Source: UBA4615 sp046046245 (GTDB taxonomy: Bacteria; Pseudomonadota; Gammaproteobacteria; Burkholderiales; Burkholderiaceae_E). From it: a stretch of 64,000 bases of DNA. Below the pieces are notes generated by a model that saw only the letters and a list, made by a program, of their open reading frames with translations, had not been told where the DNA came from and did not search any database. Positions 1 to 8,597 of this stretch are shown piece after piece. Each line of letters opens with the position of its first letter. Within the stretch, counting starts at the first letter, position 1. Location: contig JBJOKE010000073.1 in the NCBI GenBank assembly GCA_046046245.1, forward strand, positions 1 to 64,000, given 5' to 3'. A program made the translations under genes and the position numbers.

Positions 1-341
1 GGCTGCAGCCCGGGATGTTCATCCGCGTGCAGCTGACCGCGGGCGAGCGTCCGAACACCATACTGGTCCCGCAGCGCGCGGTCGTGAAGGTGCCGAACGG
101 GCACGTGGCCTACGTCGTCAATGCCGAGAACAGGATCGAGCGCCGCGACCTCGTCGTCGGCGAGTGGATCAAGGACGACTGGGTGATCGAGAAGGGCCTG
201 ATCGCGGGGGACACGGTGGTCGTCGACGGCATCCAGCGCATCCAGCCTGGCATGACCGTGCGACCGGCGCCGTACCAGCCGAAGCCGGCCGGAGCGCCCG
301 CCGCGCCGCCCGCTCCCGCTGCCGCTCCCGCGAAGAAGTAG
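1..341 (+). CDS. RND efflux periplasmic adaptor subunit (C-terminal part)
   Basis: This is the 3' end of a membrane fusion protein of the AcrA/MexA family, which bridges an inner-membrane RND pump and an outer-membrane channel in the periplasm. The frame is open from the window edge (first full codon at base 3). It begins in the typical LQPGMFIRVQL segment of the beta-barrel domain and continues through the membrane-proximal domain (VPQRAVVK, then GDTVVVDGIQRIQPGMTV). It ends in an Ala/Pro-rich tail closing with two lysines. The pump gene starts 9 bases after the stop codon, so the two are co-transcribed. The N-terminal lipid-attachment or signal region and the hairpin domain lie outside the window. 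Family assignment is secure; the substrate is unknown. Confidence 0.9.
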   Translation, partial: LQPGMFIRVQLTAGERPNTILVPQRAVVKVPNGHVAYVVNAENRIERRDLVVGEWIKDDWVIEKGLIAGDTVVVDGIQRIQPGMTVRPAPYQPKPAGAPAAPPAPAAAPAKK

Positions 342-350
342 GAGGCGCGC

Positions 351-3300
351 ATGCAATTCTTCGTCGACCGTCCGGTCTTCGCGACCGTCATCGCCGTCAT
401 CATCGCGCTGGTGGGCGCGCTCGCCGGCACCCAGCTCGCCGTCGAGCAGTACCCGACCGTCGCGCCGCCGCAGGTGCAGGTCACCGCGGTCTACCCGGGC
501 GCGAGCCCCGAGACGCTGGAGACCACGGTCGCCGCGCCGCTCGAGCGCGAGATGAACGGCATTCCCGGCCTGCTCTACATGCAGTCGACCTCGTCGGCCA
601 GCGGCCTGATGCAGCTGCAGGTCTTCTTCGAGCCGGGCACCGACCTGAACCTCGCGGCGGTCGAGGTCAGCAACCGGTCCAAGCGGGTCGAGCCGCTGCT
701 GCCGCAGGAGGTGCTGCGCCAGGGCCTGCGCGTGGACAAGACCAACCCGCAGATCCTGCTGGTGGTGGTCATGCAGTCCGACGACCCGCGCTTCGACGCG
801 ACCTACATCGCGAACCTCGCGAACAGCCAGATCGTCAACGAGCTCAAGCGACTGCCCGGCGCGGGCGACGTGAGCCTGTTCGCGTCGCCCTACGCGATGC
901 GGCTCTGGGCCGACCCGGACCGGCTCGCCAAGTACCGGCTCACCGTCAACGAGGTGATCGCCGCGGTCCGCGAGCAGAACCAGAACTTCCCGGTCGGCGA
1001 GATCGGCCAGGCGCCGGCCGACCGCGGCCAGACCCTGACCTTCCCGGTGCAGACCGCCGGCAGCCTGGTCGAAGTCGAGCAGTTCCGCGACATCGTGATC
1101 CGCTCGCTGCCGGACGGCTCGGTGGTCCGCGTGCGCGACGTCGCGCGCGTGGAGCTCGGCGCCGACGACTACCAGTTCGAGTCGCGGCTGAACGGCAAGC
1201 CGGCGGTGGCGATGGGCGTCTACCTGCGCCCCGGCGCGAACGCGCTCGAGCTCGCGAAGGCGATCCGCACGCGGATGGACGGGCTCGCCACGGCCTTCCC
1301 GCCCGAGATCCGCTGGCAGATCTCGTACGACACCACCAAGTTCGTCAACGCGTCGATCGAGCTGGTGCTGCACACCTTCGTCGAGGCCTTCGTCCTCGTG
1401 CTGGTGGTGGTGTTCGTCTTCCTCGGCAGCCTGCGCGCCACCGTGATCCCGCTGCTCGCGATCCCGGTCTCGATCGTCGGCACGCTCGCCGGCCTGCTGC
1501 TCGCCGGCTTCTCGATCAACATGCTGACCCTGTTCGGCATGGTGCTCGCGATCGGCATCGTGGTCGACGACGCGATCGTGGTGGTCGAGGCGGTCGAGAA
1601 GATCATGCACGACGAGCACTGCGATGCGCGGACCGCGGCCCGCAAGGCGATGCAGGGCATCGGCGGCGCGATCGTCGGCGTCACCGCGGTGATCTGCGCG
1701 GTGTTCGTGCCGATCGCCTTCCTGGGCGGCGTGACCGGCACGCTCTACAAGCAGTTCGCGATCACGATCACCATCTCGACGCTGCTGTCCGCGATCACCG
1801 CGCTGACGCTCACGCCGGCGCTGTGCGCGCTGATCCTGAAGCCCGGGATGACCAAGCCGAAGCCCATCCAGGTCTTCGACCGGCTGTTCAACCGGGTGAC
1901 CGACGGCTACGCGGCCGCGGTGGGCGGGATGCTGTCGAGGAAGCTGGTGTTCCTGCTGGTCTACGGCGTGCTCATCGGCGGCGTGGTGTACCTCTTCGCG
2001 AAGATCCCCGGCGGCTTCGTCCCCGAGGAGGACAAGGGCACCATCTACGTGGTGGTCGACGCCCCGTCGGGCGCGTCGGTCGAGCGCACGCGCGAGGCGC
2101 TGAAGAAGGCCGAGGCCATCCTCGCGAAGGAGGCGACGGTCCAGGAGCAGATCGCGATCGTCGGCTTCTCGATCTTCTACCGCTACGCGAACCAGGCCTT
2201 CGTCTTCGCGACGCTCAAGCCCTGGGAGGCGCGCAAGGGCGAGGGCGAGCACGTGAAGGACGTGCTCGCGCGACTGAACCGGCAGCTGCTGCAGATCCCC
2301 GAGGCGCGGGTCTTCGCGCTCAACGAGCCGCCGATCTCGGGCATGGGCTCGGTGGCGGGCTTCGACTACCGGCTGCTGTCGCTCGACGGCGACCGCGCGA
2401 AGCTCGACGCCGCGGTGGCCGAGGTGGTGGCCACCGCGCAGCAGGATCCGGCGCTGTTCGCGGTCCGCAGCGTGGCGGCGCCCAACGTCCAGACGCTGTT
2501 CCTCGACGTCGACCGCAACAAGGCCAAGGCGCTCGGCGTGCCGCTGTCGGACCTGTACTCGACCCTCGGCAGCCTGCTGGGCTCGTCCTTCGTCAACCAG
2601 TTCACCGCGTTCGGCACCAGCCTGAAGGTGAAGCTGCAGGCCGAGCAGGCCTGGCGCGCCGACCCCGCCGCGCTGCAGCGCTTCCAGGTCCGCAACGCCG
2701 AGGGCAACCTGGTGCCGATGGCCGCGCTGATGCGCACCGAGTGGCGCTCGGCGCCGATCGCGCTGACCCGCTACAACGGCTATCCGTCGATCCAGCTGAA
2801 CGGCGCGCCGGCGCCGGGCCGCTCGTCGGGCGAGGCCCTGCTCGCGATGGAGGCGATCTCGGCCGAGAAGCTGCCCGAGGGCACGTCCTTCGAGTGGTCC
2901 GGGCAGTCGCTGCAGGAGCGGGTCGCGGGCGGCCAGGCGGCCGGCATCTTCGTGCTGTCGCTGATCTTCGTGTTCCTGTTCCTCGCCGCGCTCTACGAGA
3001 GCTTCAGCCTGCCGGTGGCGGTGTTCCTGATCGTGCCGATCGCGATCCTGGGCGCGCTGGTGGCGCTGCTGCTGCGGCACAGCCCGAACGACGTGTTCTT
3101 CCAGGTCTCGCTGATCACGCTGGTGGGACTCGCCGGCAAGAACGGCATCCTGATCGTGGAGTTCGCCAAGCAGCAGCACGAGGCGGGCATGAGCCTGCTC
3201 GATGCGGCGATCGACGCGGGCCGGCAGCGGCTGCGGCCGATCGTGATGACCTCGCTGGCCTTCATCCTCGGCGTGCTGCCGCTGGTGAAGGCCGACGGCG

Positions 3301-3485
3301 CGGGCGCCGCGACCCAGCATTCGGTGGGCACCGGCATCCTGGGCGGCATGATCGCCGCGACGCTGATCGGCGTGTTCTTCACGCCGCTGTTCTACTACGT
3401 GGTGTCGCGGCTGAGCGGGGCGCGGCAGGAGGCGACCGCCGCGGCGCCGCCGTCGGCCGCGCCGCACGACGGAGGACACCCGTGA
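351..3485 (+). CDS. RND multidrug efflux permease, HAE1 (AcrB/MexB) family
   Basis: This is the inner-membrane, proton-driven pump of a tripartite efflux system. At 1,044 aa it has the normal length for the hydrophobe/amphiphile efflux-1 family. The N-terminus MQFFVDRPVFATVIAVIIAL is the classic first membrane helix. TM4 carries the Asp pair used for proton relay (IGIVVDDAIVVVE, D406 and D407), and the conserved TM10 lysine is at about residue 930 (LAGKNGILIVEFAK). Two large periplasmic loops separate the membrane blocks. An AGG-rich Shine-Dalgarno element (AGGAGG) lies just upstream of the ATG. The stop codon overlaps the start of the outer-membrane gene by one base. Drug, solvent or aromatic efflux is typical of the family, but the substrate cannot be read from sequence. 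Confidence 0.95.
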   Translation: MQFFVDRPVFATVIAVIIALVGALAGTQLAVEQYPTVAPPQVQVTAVYPGASPETLETTVAAPLEREMNGIPGLLYMQSTSSASGLMQLQVFFEPGTDLNLAAVEVSNRSKRVEPLLPQEVLRQGLRVDKTNPQILLVVVMQSDDPRFDATYIANLANSQIVNELKRLPGAGDVSLFASPYAMRLWADPDRLAKYRLTVNEVIAAVREQNQNFPVGEIGQAPADRGQTLTFPVQTAGSLVEVEQFRDIVIRSLPDGSVVRVRDVARVELGADDYQFESRLNGKPAVAMGVYLRPGANALELAKAIRTRMDGLATAFPPEIRWQISYDTTKFVNASIELVLHTFVEAFVLVLVVVFVFLGSLRATVIPLLAIPVSIVGTLAGLLLAGFSINMLTLFGMVLAIGIVVDDAIVVVEAVEKIMHDEHCDARTAARKAMQGIGGAIVGVTAVICAVFVPIAFLGGVTGTLYKQFAITITISTLLSAITALTLTPALCALILKPGMTKPKPIQVFDRLFNRVTDGYAAAVGGMLSRKLVFLLVYGVLIGGVVYLFAKIPGGFVPEEDKGTIYVVVDAPSGASVERTREALKKAEAILAKEATVQEQIAIVGFSIFYRYANQAFVFATLKPWEARKGEGEHVKDVLARLNRQLLQIPEARVFALNEPPISGMGSVAGFDYRLLSLDGDRAKLDAAVAEVVATAQQDPALFAVRSVAAPNVQTLFLDVDRNKAKALGVPLSDLYSTLGSLLGSSFVNQFTAFGTSLKVKLQAEQAWRADPAALQRFQVRNAEGNLVPMAALMRTEWRSAPIALTRYNGYPSIQLNGAPAPGRSSGEALLAMEAISAEKLPEGTSFEWSGQSLQERVAGGQAAGIFVLSLIFVFLFLAALYESFSLPVAVFLIVPIAILGALVALLLRHSPNDVFFQVSLITLVGLAGKNGILIVEFAKQQHEAGMSLLDAAIDAGRQRLRPIVMTSLAFILGVLPLVKADGAGAATQHSVGTGILGGMIAATLIGVFFTPLFYYVVSRLSGARQEATAAAPPSAAPHDGGHP

Positions 3486-4915
3486 TGGCCCGCCCCGTTC
3501 CGTCCGCGCGTCCGATCGCCGTCGCGCTGGCCGCCGCGCTCGCGGCCGGCTGCTCGATGCTCACCCCGCCGGCCGCGCCGGCCGCCCCCGAGGGCCGCGC
3601 GCCGGTGGTCCCCGCGGCCTACCAGGCGCGTAACGCGCCGGGTCCGTCGCTCGCCGAGCCGTCGTGGCGGACGTTCTTCGCTTACGGCGAACTGCCGGCG
3701 CTGATCGACGAGGCGCTGCGCAACAACCGCGACCTGCGGATCGCGGCCGAGCGGATCGAGCTCGCCCGCGCGCAGGTCGGCCTGGCGCGCGCCGCGCTGC
3801 TGCCCACGGTGGCGGCCGACGCGAGCGCCACCCTGCAGCGCGGTCCGAATCAGCGCAACAGCGAGTCCTATTCGCTCGGGCTCGGGGTGGCGACCTGGGA
3901 GATCGACCTGTGGGGCCGGATCCGGTCGCAGGTGGAGTCCGCGCGCCTCTCCGTCGAGGCCACCGACGCGCAGCGCTACGCGGCCCAGGTGAGCCTGGTG
4001 GCGTCGGTCGCCGGCGGCTGGCTGCAGCTGCTCGAGGTCGACCAGCAGCTCGCGGTCTCGCACCGCACCCGGGACTCGCGTCGCGACTCGGCGCGGCTGA
4101 TCCGGCTGCGCTTCGACGCCGGCGTGGTCTCGATGGTCGACGTCACGCAGGCCGAGACCTCGCTCGCGCAGGCCGAGCAGGCGATCGCCGAGCTGGAGCG
4201 CCAGCGCGGCGCCGCCGAGAACGCGCTGTCCGTGCTGCTGGGCCGCAACCCCGGCACCATCGCACGCACCAGCACGCTGCGCGAGATGCCCGTGCCGGCG
4301 GCGCTGCCGGCCGGCCTGCCGTCGGACCTGCTGCGCCGCCGGCCGGACGTGATCGCCGCCGAGCGCGCGGTGGCCGCGACCGACGCCGACGTCGACGCCG
4401 CCCGCAAGGCCTTCCTGCCCTCGGTCTCGCTGACCGGCTTCCTCGGCCTGGTGAGCCCACAGCTGTCGCAGCTGCTGGGCGCGGACCGGGCCGTGGGTTC
4501 GGTGACGCCGGGCGTCACCCTGCCGATCTTCACCGGCGGCCGGCTCGAGGCGAACCTCGACGCGCAGGCCGCGCGCCAGCGGATCGCGGTCGAGGACTAC
4601 GGCCGCACGGTGCAGGGCGCGCTGCGCGACGTCGAGGATGCGCTGTCGGCGTTCCAGCGACGGCGCGAGCAGCGCGAGGCGCTCGAGCGGATCGTGGCCT
4701 CGAGCCGCGAGCGGCTGCGGCTGGTGGACCTGCGCTACCTGAACGGGATCTCGAGCTACTTCGAGGTGCTCGATTCGCAGCGCGTGCTGTTCGATTCCGA
4801 GCTGCAGCTCGCGCAGTCGACCGCGGCGACCTACGGGGCGGTGATCCAGCTGTACCGGGCGCTGGGCGGCGGCTGGGAACCGCGTGCGAGCGAGCCGGTG
4901 TCCGCGACACGGTGA
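3485..4915 (+). CDS. Outer membrane efflux lipoprotein, NodT/OprM family
   Basis: This is the outer-membrane channel of the tripartite RND pump. The start chosen is the ATG that overlaps the pump's stop codon. It gives a 476-residue protein with a short signal peptide and a lipobox (LAAGC, lipidated Cys23), as in OprM. Two repeats of the OEP domain follow. Typical markers are SWRTFFAYGELPALIDEAL, LLRRRPDVIAAERA and, near the end, YLNGISSYFEVLDSQR. The reading frame is open far upstream of 3485, but that part is the antisense-quality shadow of the pump gene and is ignored. Order adaptor, pump, channel matches mexAB-oprM. No local TetR or LysR repressor gene is visible in the window, so control may lie upstream. 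Confidence 0.93.
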   Translation: MARPVPSARPIAVALAAALAAGCSMLTPPAAPAAPEGRAPVVPAAYQARNAPGPSLAEPSWRTFFAYGELPALIDEALRNNRDLRIAAERIELARAQVGLARAALLPTVAADASATLQRGPNQRNSESYSLGLGVATWEIDLWGRIRSQVESARLSVEATDAQRYAAQVSLVASVAGGWLQLLEVDQQLAVSHRTRDSRRDSARLIRLRFDAGVVSMVDVTQAETSLAQAEQAIAELERQRGAAENALSVLLGRNPGTIARTSTLREMPVPAALPAGLPSDLLRRRPDVIAAERAVAATDADVDAARKAFLPSVSLTGFLGLVSPQLSQLLGADRAVGSVTPGVTLPIFTGGRLEANLDAQAARQRIAVEDYGRTVQGALRDVEDALSAFQRRREQREALERIVASSRERLRLVDLRYLNGISSYFEVLDSQRVLFDSELQLAQSTAATYGAVIQLYRALGGGWEPRASEPVSATR

Positions 4916-5089
4916 TCGGACCGCGGGCGGCGGGGGTCCGATCGGGCCACCGTCGCACGCGAATCGGCCGCTTCCCGAGCGAAGTGCGCAGTGCCATCCT
5001 TGCCTGAGACCGGCCGGCGCGCTGCCTCCTCGTGCACCGGCACGGTCGCGAAGCAGCCGACGGCTCGTCTCGCGCCTGGCCGCAGGTGC

Positions 5090-5435
5090 GGGCCCTCGGC
5101 CGTTCGTTCGACGCGCTCCCTTCGTCGCCGCGCAGGCTCCATTCGCTGCGGGGCACCGGCGCCCTGCGGTTCGAGCGCCACGCGACGGGCGATACGGAAA
5201 CCTGGACGCGCCGCATCTCGGGCACGACGATGGTGTCGCGGCTGTTCCTGCATGGGTCGCACCTCGTCGAGCGGCTCGGCTCCGTCCGGCTGTGTGCTTC
5301 GTGCCCGAGGCCGGCGCGGACGGTCTCGCGCTGCGGGTCCTCGACGCGCTCGGCTGGCCGTGGCGTGCGGCGCGGTTGCCGTGGATCGTGCCGGCGCCCG
5401 GCTCGACGTGCGCCGACTCGGCCACCGCAGTAGAG
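5090..5435 (+). pseudogene. Frameshifted remnant resembling a DUF4166 domain
   Basis: The 591 bases between the efflux operon and the next gene contain no intact gene, but two successive frames read like one degraded protein. Frame 1 gives RFERHATGDTETWTRRI followed by MVSRLFLHGSHLVERLGSVR up to about base 5292. Frame 3 then continues FVPEAGADGLALRVLDALGW and PWRAARLPWIVPAP. Joined, this resembles the pattern of DUF4166 domains: a W-x-R-x-F block, a segment ending E-R-x-G, an F-x-x-x-P block with Gly-Leu, and a Leu-Pro-rich close. No start codon with a ribosome site is evident. Recognition is from memory of the family pattern; a sequencing error could also produce the shift. Confidence 0.35.
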
Positions 5436-5506
5436 TGCACCTGGCGACGCGTCGGTCAGACGGCTCGGAGGCGTCCGCCCGCCCCTTCCTCCCGGGAGAT
5501 CGCCCG

Positions 5507-6025
5507 ATGTCGCCGTGGGACCCGCGCAGCCGGTTTCCGAAGCACGAACGCCGCGTCGCCGGCCAGGGGCAGACGTTCGACCTCGGCCGCTGGGCGATCA
5601 CGCTGCCGCTCGACTGGACGCTGCGTCCGGGCCTGGAGCCGGTGGCGATCGCGGCGGGCGACGGCAGCAAGGGGCTCGAGGTCTCGGTGATCGAGCTCGA
5701 GGATCCGACGCAGGAGGCCGGGCACGCGACGCGCGCGATCGTCGGCGTCGTGAAGGGCCGGCTCGGCCGGATGCCCGGCTTCCACTGGCTGTTCCTCAGG
5801 GACGACCGGTCGCCGCTCGGCGACGGCTGCGTCGCGGTGTTCGAGGCGCACGAGCCCGACCGCGGCCACCGGGTCTGCGTCCAGGTGCTGGTGCGCGGCC
5901 CGACCGCGCTGCAGGCGAGCTTCCACGACTACGCCTGCGTCGACCTGCCCGCGTCGCGGGCCTACTTCGGCGAGGCGATGCGCTCGCTCAGGCTGCGTCG
6001 CTCGGCGACACCGCCGGCGCGCTGA
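5507..6025 (+). CDS. Hypothetical protein, 172 aa
   Basis: I do not recognise this family. The start at 5507 is preceded by a GGGAG Shine-Dalgarno-like run and gives 172 residues beginning MSPWDPRSRFPKHERRVAG. There is no signal peptide or membrane helix, so it is probably cytosolic. The composition is balanced, with alternating beta-like segments (FDLGRWAITLPLDWTL, VSVIELEDP, VCVQVLVRGP), suggesting a small all-beta or alpha/beta domain. The frame extends further upstream but without plausible coding character. The gene is convergent with the luciferase-like monooxygenase gene, and a GC hairpin lies at its stop codon. Function is unknown. Confidence 0.6.
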   Translation: MSPWDPRSRFPKHERRVAGQGQTFDLGRWAITLPLDWTLRPGLEPVAIAAGDGSKGLEVSVIELEDPTQEAGHATRAIVGVVKGRLGRMPGFHWLFLRDDRSPLGDGCVAVFEAHEPDRGHRVCVQVLVRGPTALQASFHDYACVDLPASRAYFGEAMRSLRLRRSATPPAR

Positions 6026-6050
6026 CCCCGGCCGCGTCGCGACCGGGGTC
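6024..6050. terminator. GC stem-loop between convergent genes
   Basis: GACCCCGG at 6024-6031 pairs perfectly with CCGGGGTC at 6043-6050 around an 11-nt loop, overlapping the stop codon of the upstream gene. There is no T-run, so it may act as an mRNA 3'-end barrier rather than a textbook intrinsic terminator. Confidence 0.35.
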
Positions 6051-6121
6051 CACGGTACCGACCGGCTCGACGGACCCGGACACGCCCGCGGCGCGCCACC
6101 GGGCCCGTCGGCCGCGCCCCG

Positions 6122-7303
6122 CTAGTGCACGCTGCCGCGCTGCGCGACCTCCGCGGCGTACTTCTGCCCCGCCGCCTCGACCGCCTTCATGTGCACGTCG
6201 GCCAGCGCGGGTCGCGCCGCGCGCGCCCGTGCCGAGGCATCCATCGTCGACTGGTGCTGCCCCTGGAAGTGCGGGAACACGTGCCGCGCGATCAGGTCGT
6301 AGCTGCGACGCGTCGCATCGAAGTTCGCCCAGTTGTGGGCGAGCATCAGGTACGCGCCGAAGCCGCCGTTCGACTGGCCCCACAGGCGGTCGATCTGCGC
6401 CTTCACCATGTCGGGCGTGCCGATCGCGCCGAAGCCCGAGTCGTTGATGAAGGAGATCATCTCCTTCACGTTCGCGCCCGGCACCGCCATCTGCGGGAAC
6501 GCGGCCACCGCCTGGAAGTAGTCGAACCACTGCTCGATGCCGTACTCGACGTCGCGGTAGGCCTGCTCCATCGTCTCGGCGCAGTGCACGAGGCCGACCA
6601 GGCGCCACTTCGAGCGGTCGACCGTGGTGCCGTAGTGCGCGGCCTGCTGCTGCATCACGTCCCAGTGCAGCGCGAGCGCGTCGAAGCCGGCGGCGGTGGT
6701 CGCGCCGATCGACAGCAGCCCGCAGCCGTAGCGGCCGGCGAGCTTCGGGCCGGTGGGCGACGCGACCGCCGCGACCGCGAGGTCGAACAGCGGGTTCGAC
6801 CACGGACGCAGGTGCAGCCGCGCATCGCGCAGCGTCCAGCGGTCGTTCTCGAAGTTCACCGGCGTGTCGGTGGTGAGCAGCTGGTGGATGATGCCCAGGC
6901 CGTCCTCGAGCAGGCCGCGGGTCTGGGTCTGCGACAGGCCGATCATCGCGCCGTCGGTGGGCAGCGAGCCGGGCCCGACGCCCAGCATCACGCGGCCGCG
7001 CGTGAGGTGGTCGAGCTGCACGATGCGCTCGGCGACCCACAGCGGGTTGTGGTACGAGACGCTGACCACGCCCGTGCCCAGCCGGATGTGCCGCGTGCGC
7101 TGCGACGCGACCGCCATGAAGATCTCGGGCGAGGCCGACAGCTCGGTGCCCGCCGAGTGGTGCTCGCCGCACCAGGCCTCGTCGTAGCCGCAGCGGTCGA
7201 GCCACTGGATCAGCTCGAGGTCCTGCTCGAGGGCCAGCGTGGGATTGATGCCGGGCTTGTGGAACGGTGCCAGGAAAATGCCGAAGCGCATGCGATGCGA
7301 CAT
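6122..7303 (-). CDS. LLM-class flavin-dependent monooxygenase (bacterial luciferase-like)
   Basis: This is a 393-residue member of the bacterial luciferase-like family, which uses reduced FMN and oxygen supplied by a separate reductase. The ATG at 7303 is preceded by GAGGAGACAC, a strong ribosome site. The protein opens with the family's MRFGIFLAPFHKPGINPTLA and a TIM-barrel start. It has the D-E-A-W-C-G-E-H-H motif, the SPEIFMAVASQRT segment, and LGTGVVSVSYHNPLWVAERI followed by GRVMLGVGPGSLPTDGAMIG. A flavin reductase gene is transcribed divergently 156 bases away, and the two probably form a two-component monooxygenase. Substrate is unknown; alkanes, aromatics and cyclic ketones are all known for the family. 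Confidence 0.9.
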   Translation of the reverse strand: MSHRMRFGIFLAPFHKPGINPTLALEQDLELIQWLDRCGYDEAWCGEHHSAGTELSASPEIFMAVASQRTRHIRLGTGVVSVSYHNPLWVAERIVQLDHLTRGRVMLGVGPGSLPTDGAMIGLSQTQTRGLLEDGLGIIHQLLTTDTPVNFENDRWTLRDARLHLRPWSNPLFDLAVAAVASPTGPKLAGRYGCGLLSIGATTAAGFDALALHWDVMQQQAAHYGTTVDRSKWRLVGLVHCAETMEQAYRDVEYGIEQWFDYFQAVAAFPQMAVPGANVKEMISFINDSGFGAIGTPDMVKAQIDRLWGQSNGGFGAYLMLAHNWANFDATRRSYDLIARHVFPHFQGQHQSTMDASARARAARPALADVHMKAVEAAGQKYAAEVAQRGSVH

Positions 7304-7392
7304 CCGTGTCTCCTCGTCTGTGGTCGTTGTATCGCCGTCGGCGGGCGCCGTTCCGGCGCGAACCGCGGCCCGCTCGGCCGGGGTCCGGGGCC

Positions 7393-7402
7393 ATGCTAGC
7401 AT
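7393..7402. promoter_or_regulatory. Palindrome in divergent promoter region
   Basis: ATGCTAGCAT is a perfect 10-bp palindrome flanked by GGCC on both sides (one base offset). It sits between the divergent monooxygenase and flavin reductase genes. It is among the few AT-containing patches in the 156-base spacer, so an operator or promoter core is plausible, but no cognate regulator is adjacent. Confidence 0.3.
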
Positions 7403-7459
7403 CGGCCGAAACGGCGCGGCAACGCGTCGGCACGCCCGTCCGGATGCTCCAGAGGCCCG

Positions 7460-8038
7460 ATGCACACCCCACCCTTCATCGTCGGCCTTGGCGGCACGAC
7501 CCGCCCCGGTTCCACGTCCGAACGCGCGCTGCAGGTCGCGCTCGAGGCCGCCGCGGCCGCGGGCTGCGAGACCCGCCTCTTCGGCGCCGCCGAGATGCCC
7601 GCCGAGACCTACGATCCCACCCGCCAAGGGCGCAGCGTGGCCGCGGCCGCGCTGGTCGACGCGCTGCGCCGCGCCGACGGCGTGCTGATCGCCACGCCCT
7701 CGTACCACGGCGGCATCTCGGGCCTCGTGAAGAACGCGATCGACTTCACCGAGGATCTGCGCGAGGACGCGCGGCCCTACCTCGACGGCCGTGCCGTCGG
7801 CTGCATCGTCGTCGCCGACGGCGCGCAGGCGCTGGGCTCCACGCTCGCGTCGCTGCGCGCCGTGGTGCACGCGCTGCGCGGCTGGCCCACGCCCTTCGCG
7901 GCCACGCTGAACGGCCGCGACAGGCCCTTCGGCGGCGACGGGCGAGCCCCCGACGAGACGGCGCTCGCCGCGTGCCGGATGGTCGCCGACCAGGTGGTGC
8001 GCTTCGCGTCGATGGCGCGGGCCGGCCGTCAGGCCTGA
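7460..8038 (+). CDS. NADPH-dependent FMN reductase family protein
   Basis: This 192-residue flavodoxin-fold protein is an FMN reductase, reducing flavin with NAD(P)H in the cytosol. It shows the phosphate-binding N-terminal loop GGTTRPGSTSERAL (about residues 11-24). It also has the family motif TPSYHGGISGLVKNAIDF (about 80-97), which packs against the isoalloxazine ring. The length matches SsuE/MsuE-type reductases. It lies divergent from the luciferase-like monooxygenase gene, and the likely job is to feed that enzyme with reduced flavin. Other NAD(P)H-dependent FMN reductases act as quinone or chromate reductases, so that alternative is not excluded. Confidence 0.88.
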   Translation: MHTPPFIVGLGGTTRPGSTSERALQVALEAAAAAGCETRLFGAAEMPAETYDPTRQGRSVAAAALVDALRRADGVLIATPSYHGGISGLVKNAIDFTEDLREDARPYLDGRAVGCIVVADGAQALGSTLASLRAVVHALRGWPTPFAATLNGRDRPFGGDGRAPDETALAACRMVADQVVRFASMARAGRQA

Positions 8039-8084
8039 GCACCGGGCACGACCCACGCCCCCGAGGCCCGATAGGACCGACTCC

Positions 8085-8480
8085 ATGAGCAGGATCGAGA
8101 AGACCGACGAACAGTGGCGCTCGGCGCTGAGCCCCGAGGCCTACCAGGTGCTGCGCCGCGAGGGCACCGAACGCGCGGGCACCAGCCCGCTGAACGACGA
8201 GAAGCGGGCGGGCACCTTCGCCTGCGCGGGCTGCGGCACGCCGCTGTTCCGCAGCGACATGAAGTTCGACAGCGGGACCGGCTGGCCGAGCTTCTTCACG
8301 ACGCTGCCGGGCGTGTTCGAGACAAAGCGCGACTTCAAGCTGATCTGGCCGCGCACCGAGTACCACTGCGCGACCTGCGGCGGCCACCACGGCCACGTCT
8401 TCGACGACGGCCCGGCGCCGTCCGGGCTGCGCTACTGCAACAACGGCGTCGCGCTGACGTTCGTGCCCGACGGCGACTGA
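8085..8480 (+). CDS. msrB: Peptide-methionine (R)-S-oxide reductase MsrB
   Basis: MsrB reduces the R-epimer of methionine sulfoxide in oxidised proteins, using thioredoxin. The 131-residue protein is a complete single MsrB domain. It has two zinc-binding CxxC pairs (C47/C50 and C95/C98), the substrate-binding GTGWPSFF segment (about 64-71), HGHVF, and the catalytic cysteine in RYCNNGVALTF (C118). The usual motif is RYCxNSxAL; here Gly replaces the serine. No signal peptide is present, so it is cytosolic. An AGGA ribosome site precedes the ATG. No msrA gene is nearby. Confidence 0.95.
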   Translation: MSRIEKTDEQWRSALSPEAYQVLRREGTERAGTSPLNDEKRAGTFACAGCGTPLFRSDMKFDSGTGWPSFFTTLPGVFETKRDFKLIWPRTEYHCATCGGHHGHVFDDGPAPSGLRYCNNGVALTFVPDGD

Positions 8481-8495
8481 GCGCGAGCCGTCCCA

Positions 8496-8510
8496 CCCCG
8501 TGAGGCGGGG
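8496..8510. terminator. Weak GC hairpin after msrB
   Basis: CCCCG, a 5-base loop and CGGGG form a short hairpin 15 bases after the msrB stop codon. There is no T-run. It could slow transcription before the next gene, but support is weak. Confidence 0.2.
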
Positions 8511-8597
8511 AGCGGCCGCCGCGACGCGAGGTGGACTGCGGCCGCCCCGGCCGGGCTGCTAGAGTCGCGGCTTCCTCGACCCGACTCCCCCGCCCCA

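Noticed and set aside
3395..5440. 681-codon open frame on the minus strand opposite the outer-membrane channel gene
   Set aside because: Arg/Gln/His-rich translation with no domain pattern; it is the antisense shadow of a clear GC-rich gene.
4991..5506. Upstream extension of the 172-residue gene to a start at 4991
   Set aside because: The extra 172 residues are Arg/Ala-rich without structure, and a ribosome site lies before the 5507 ATG.
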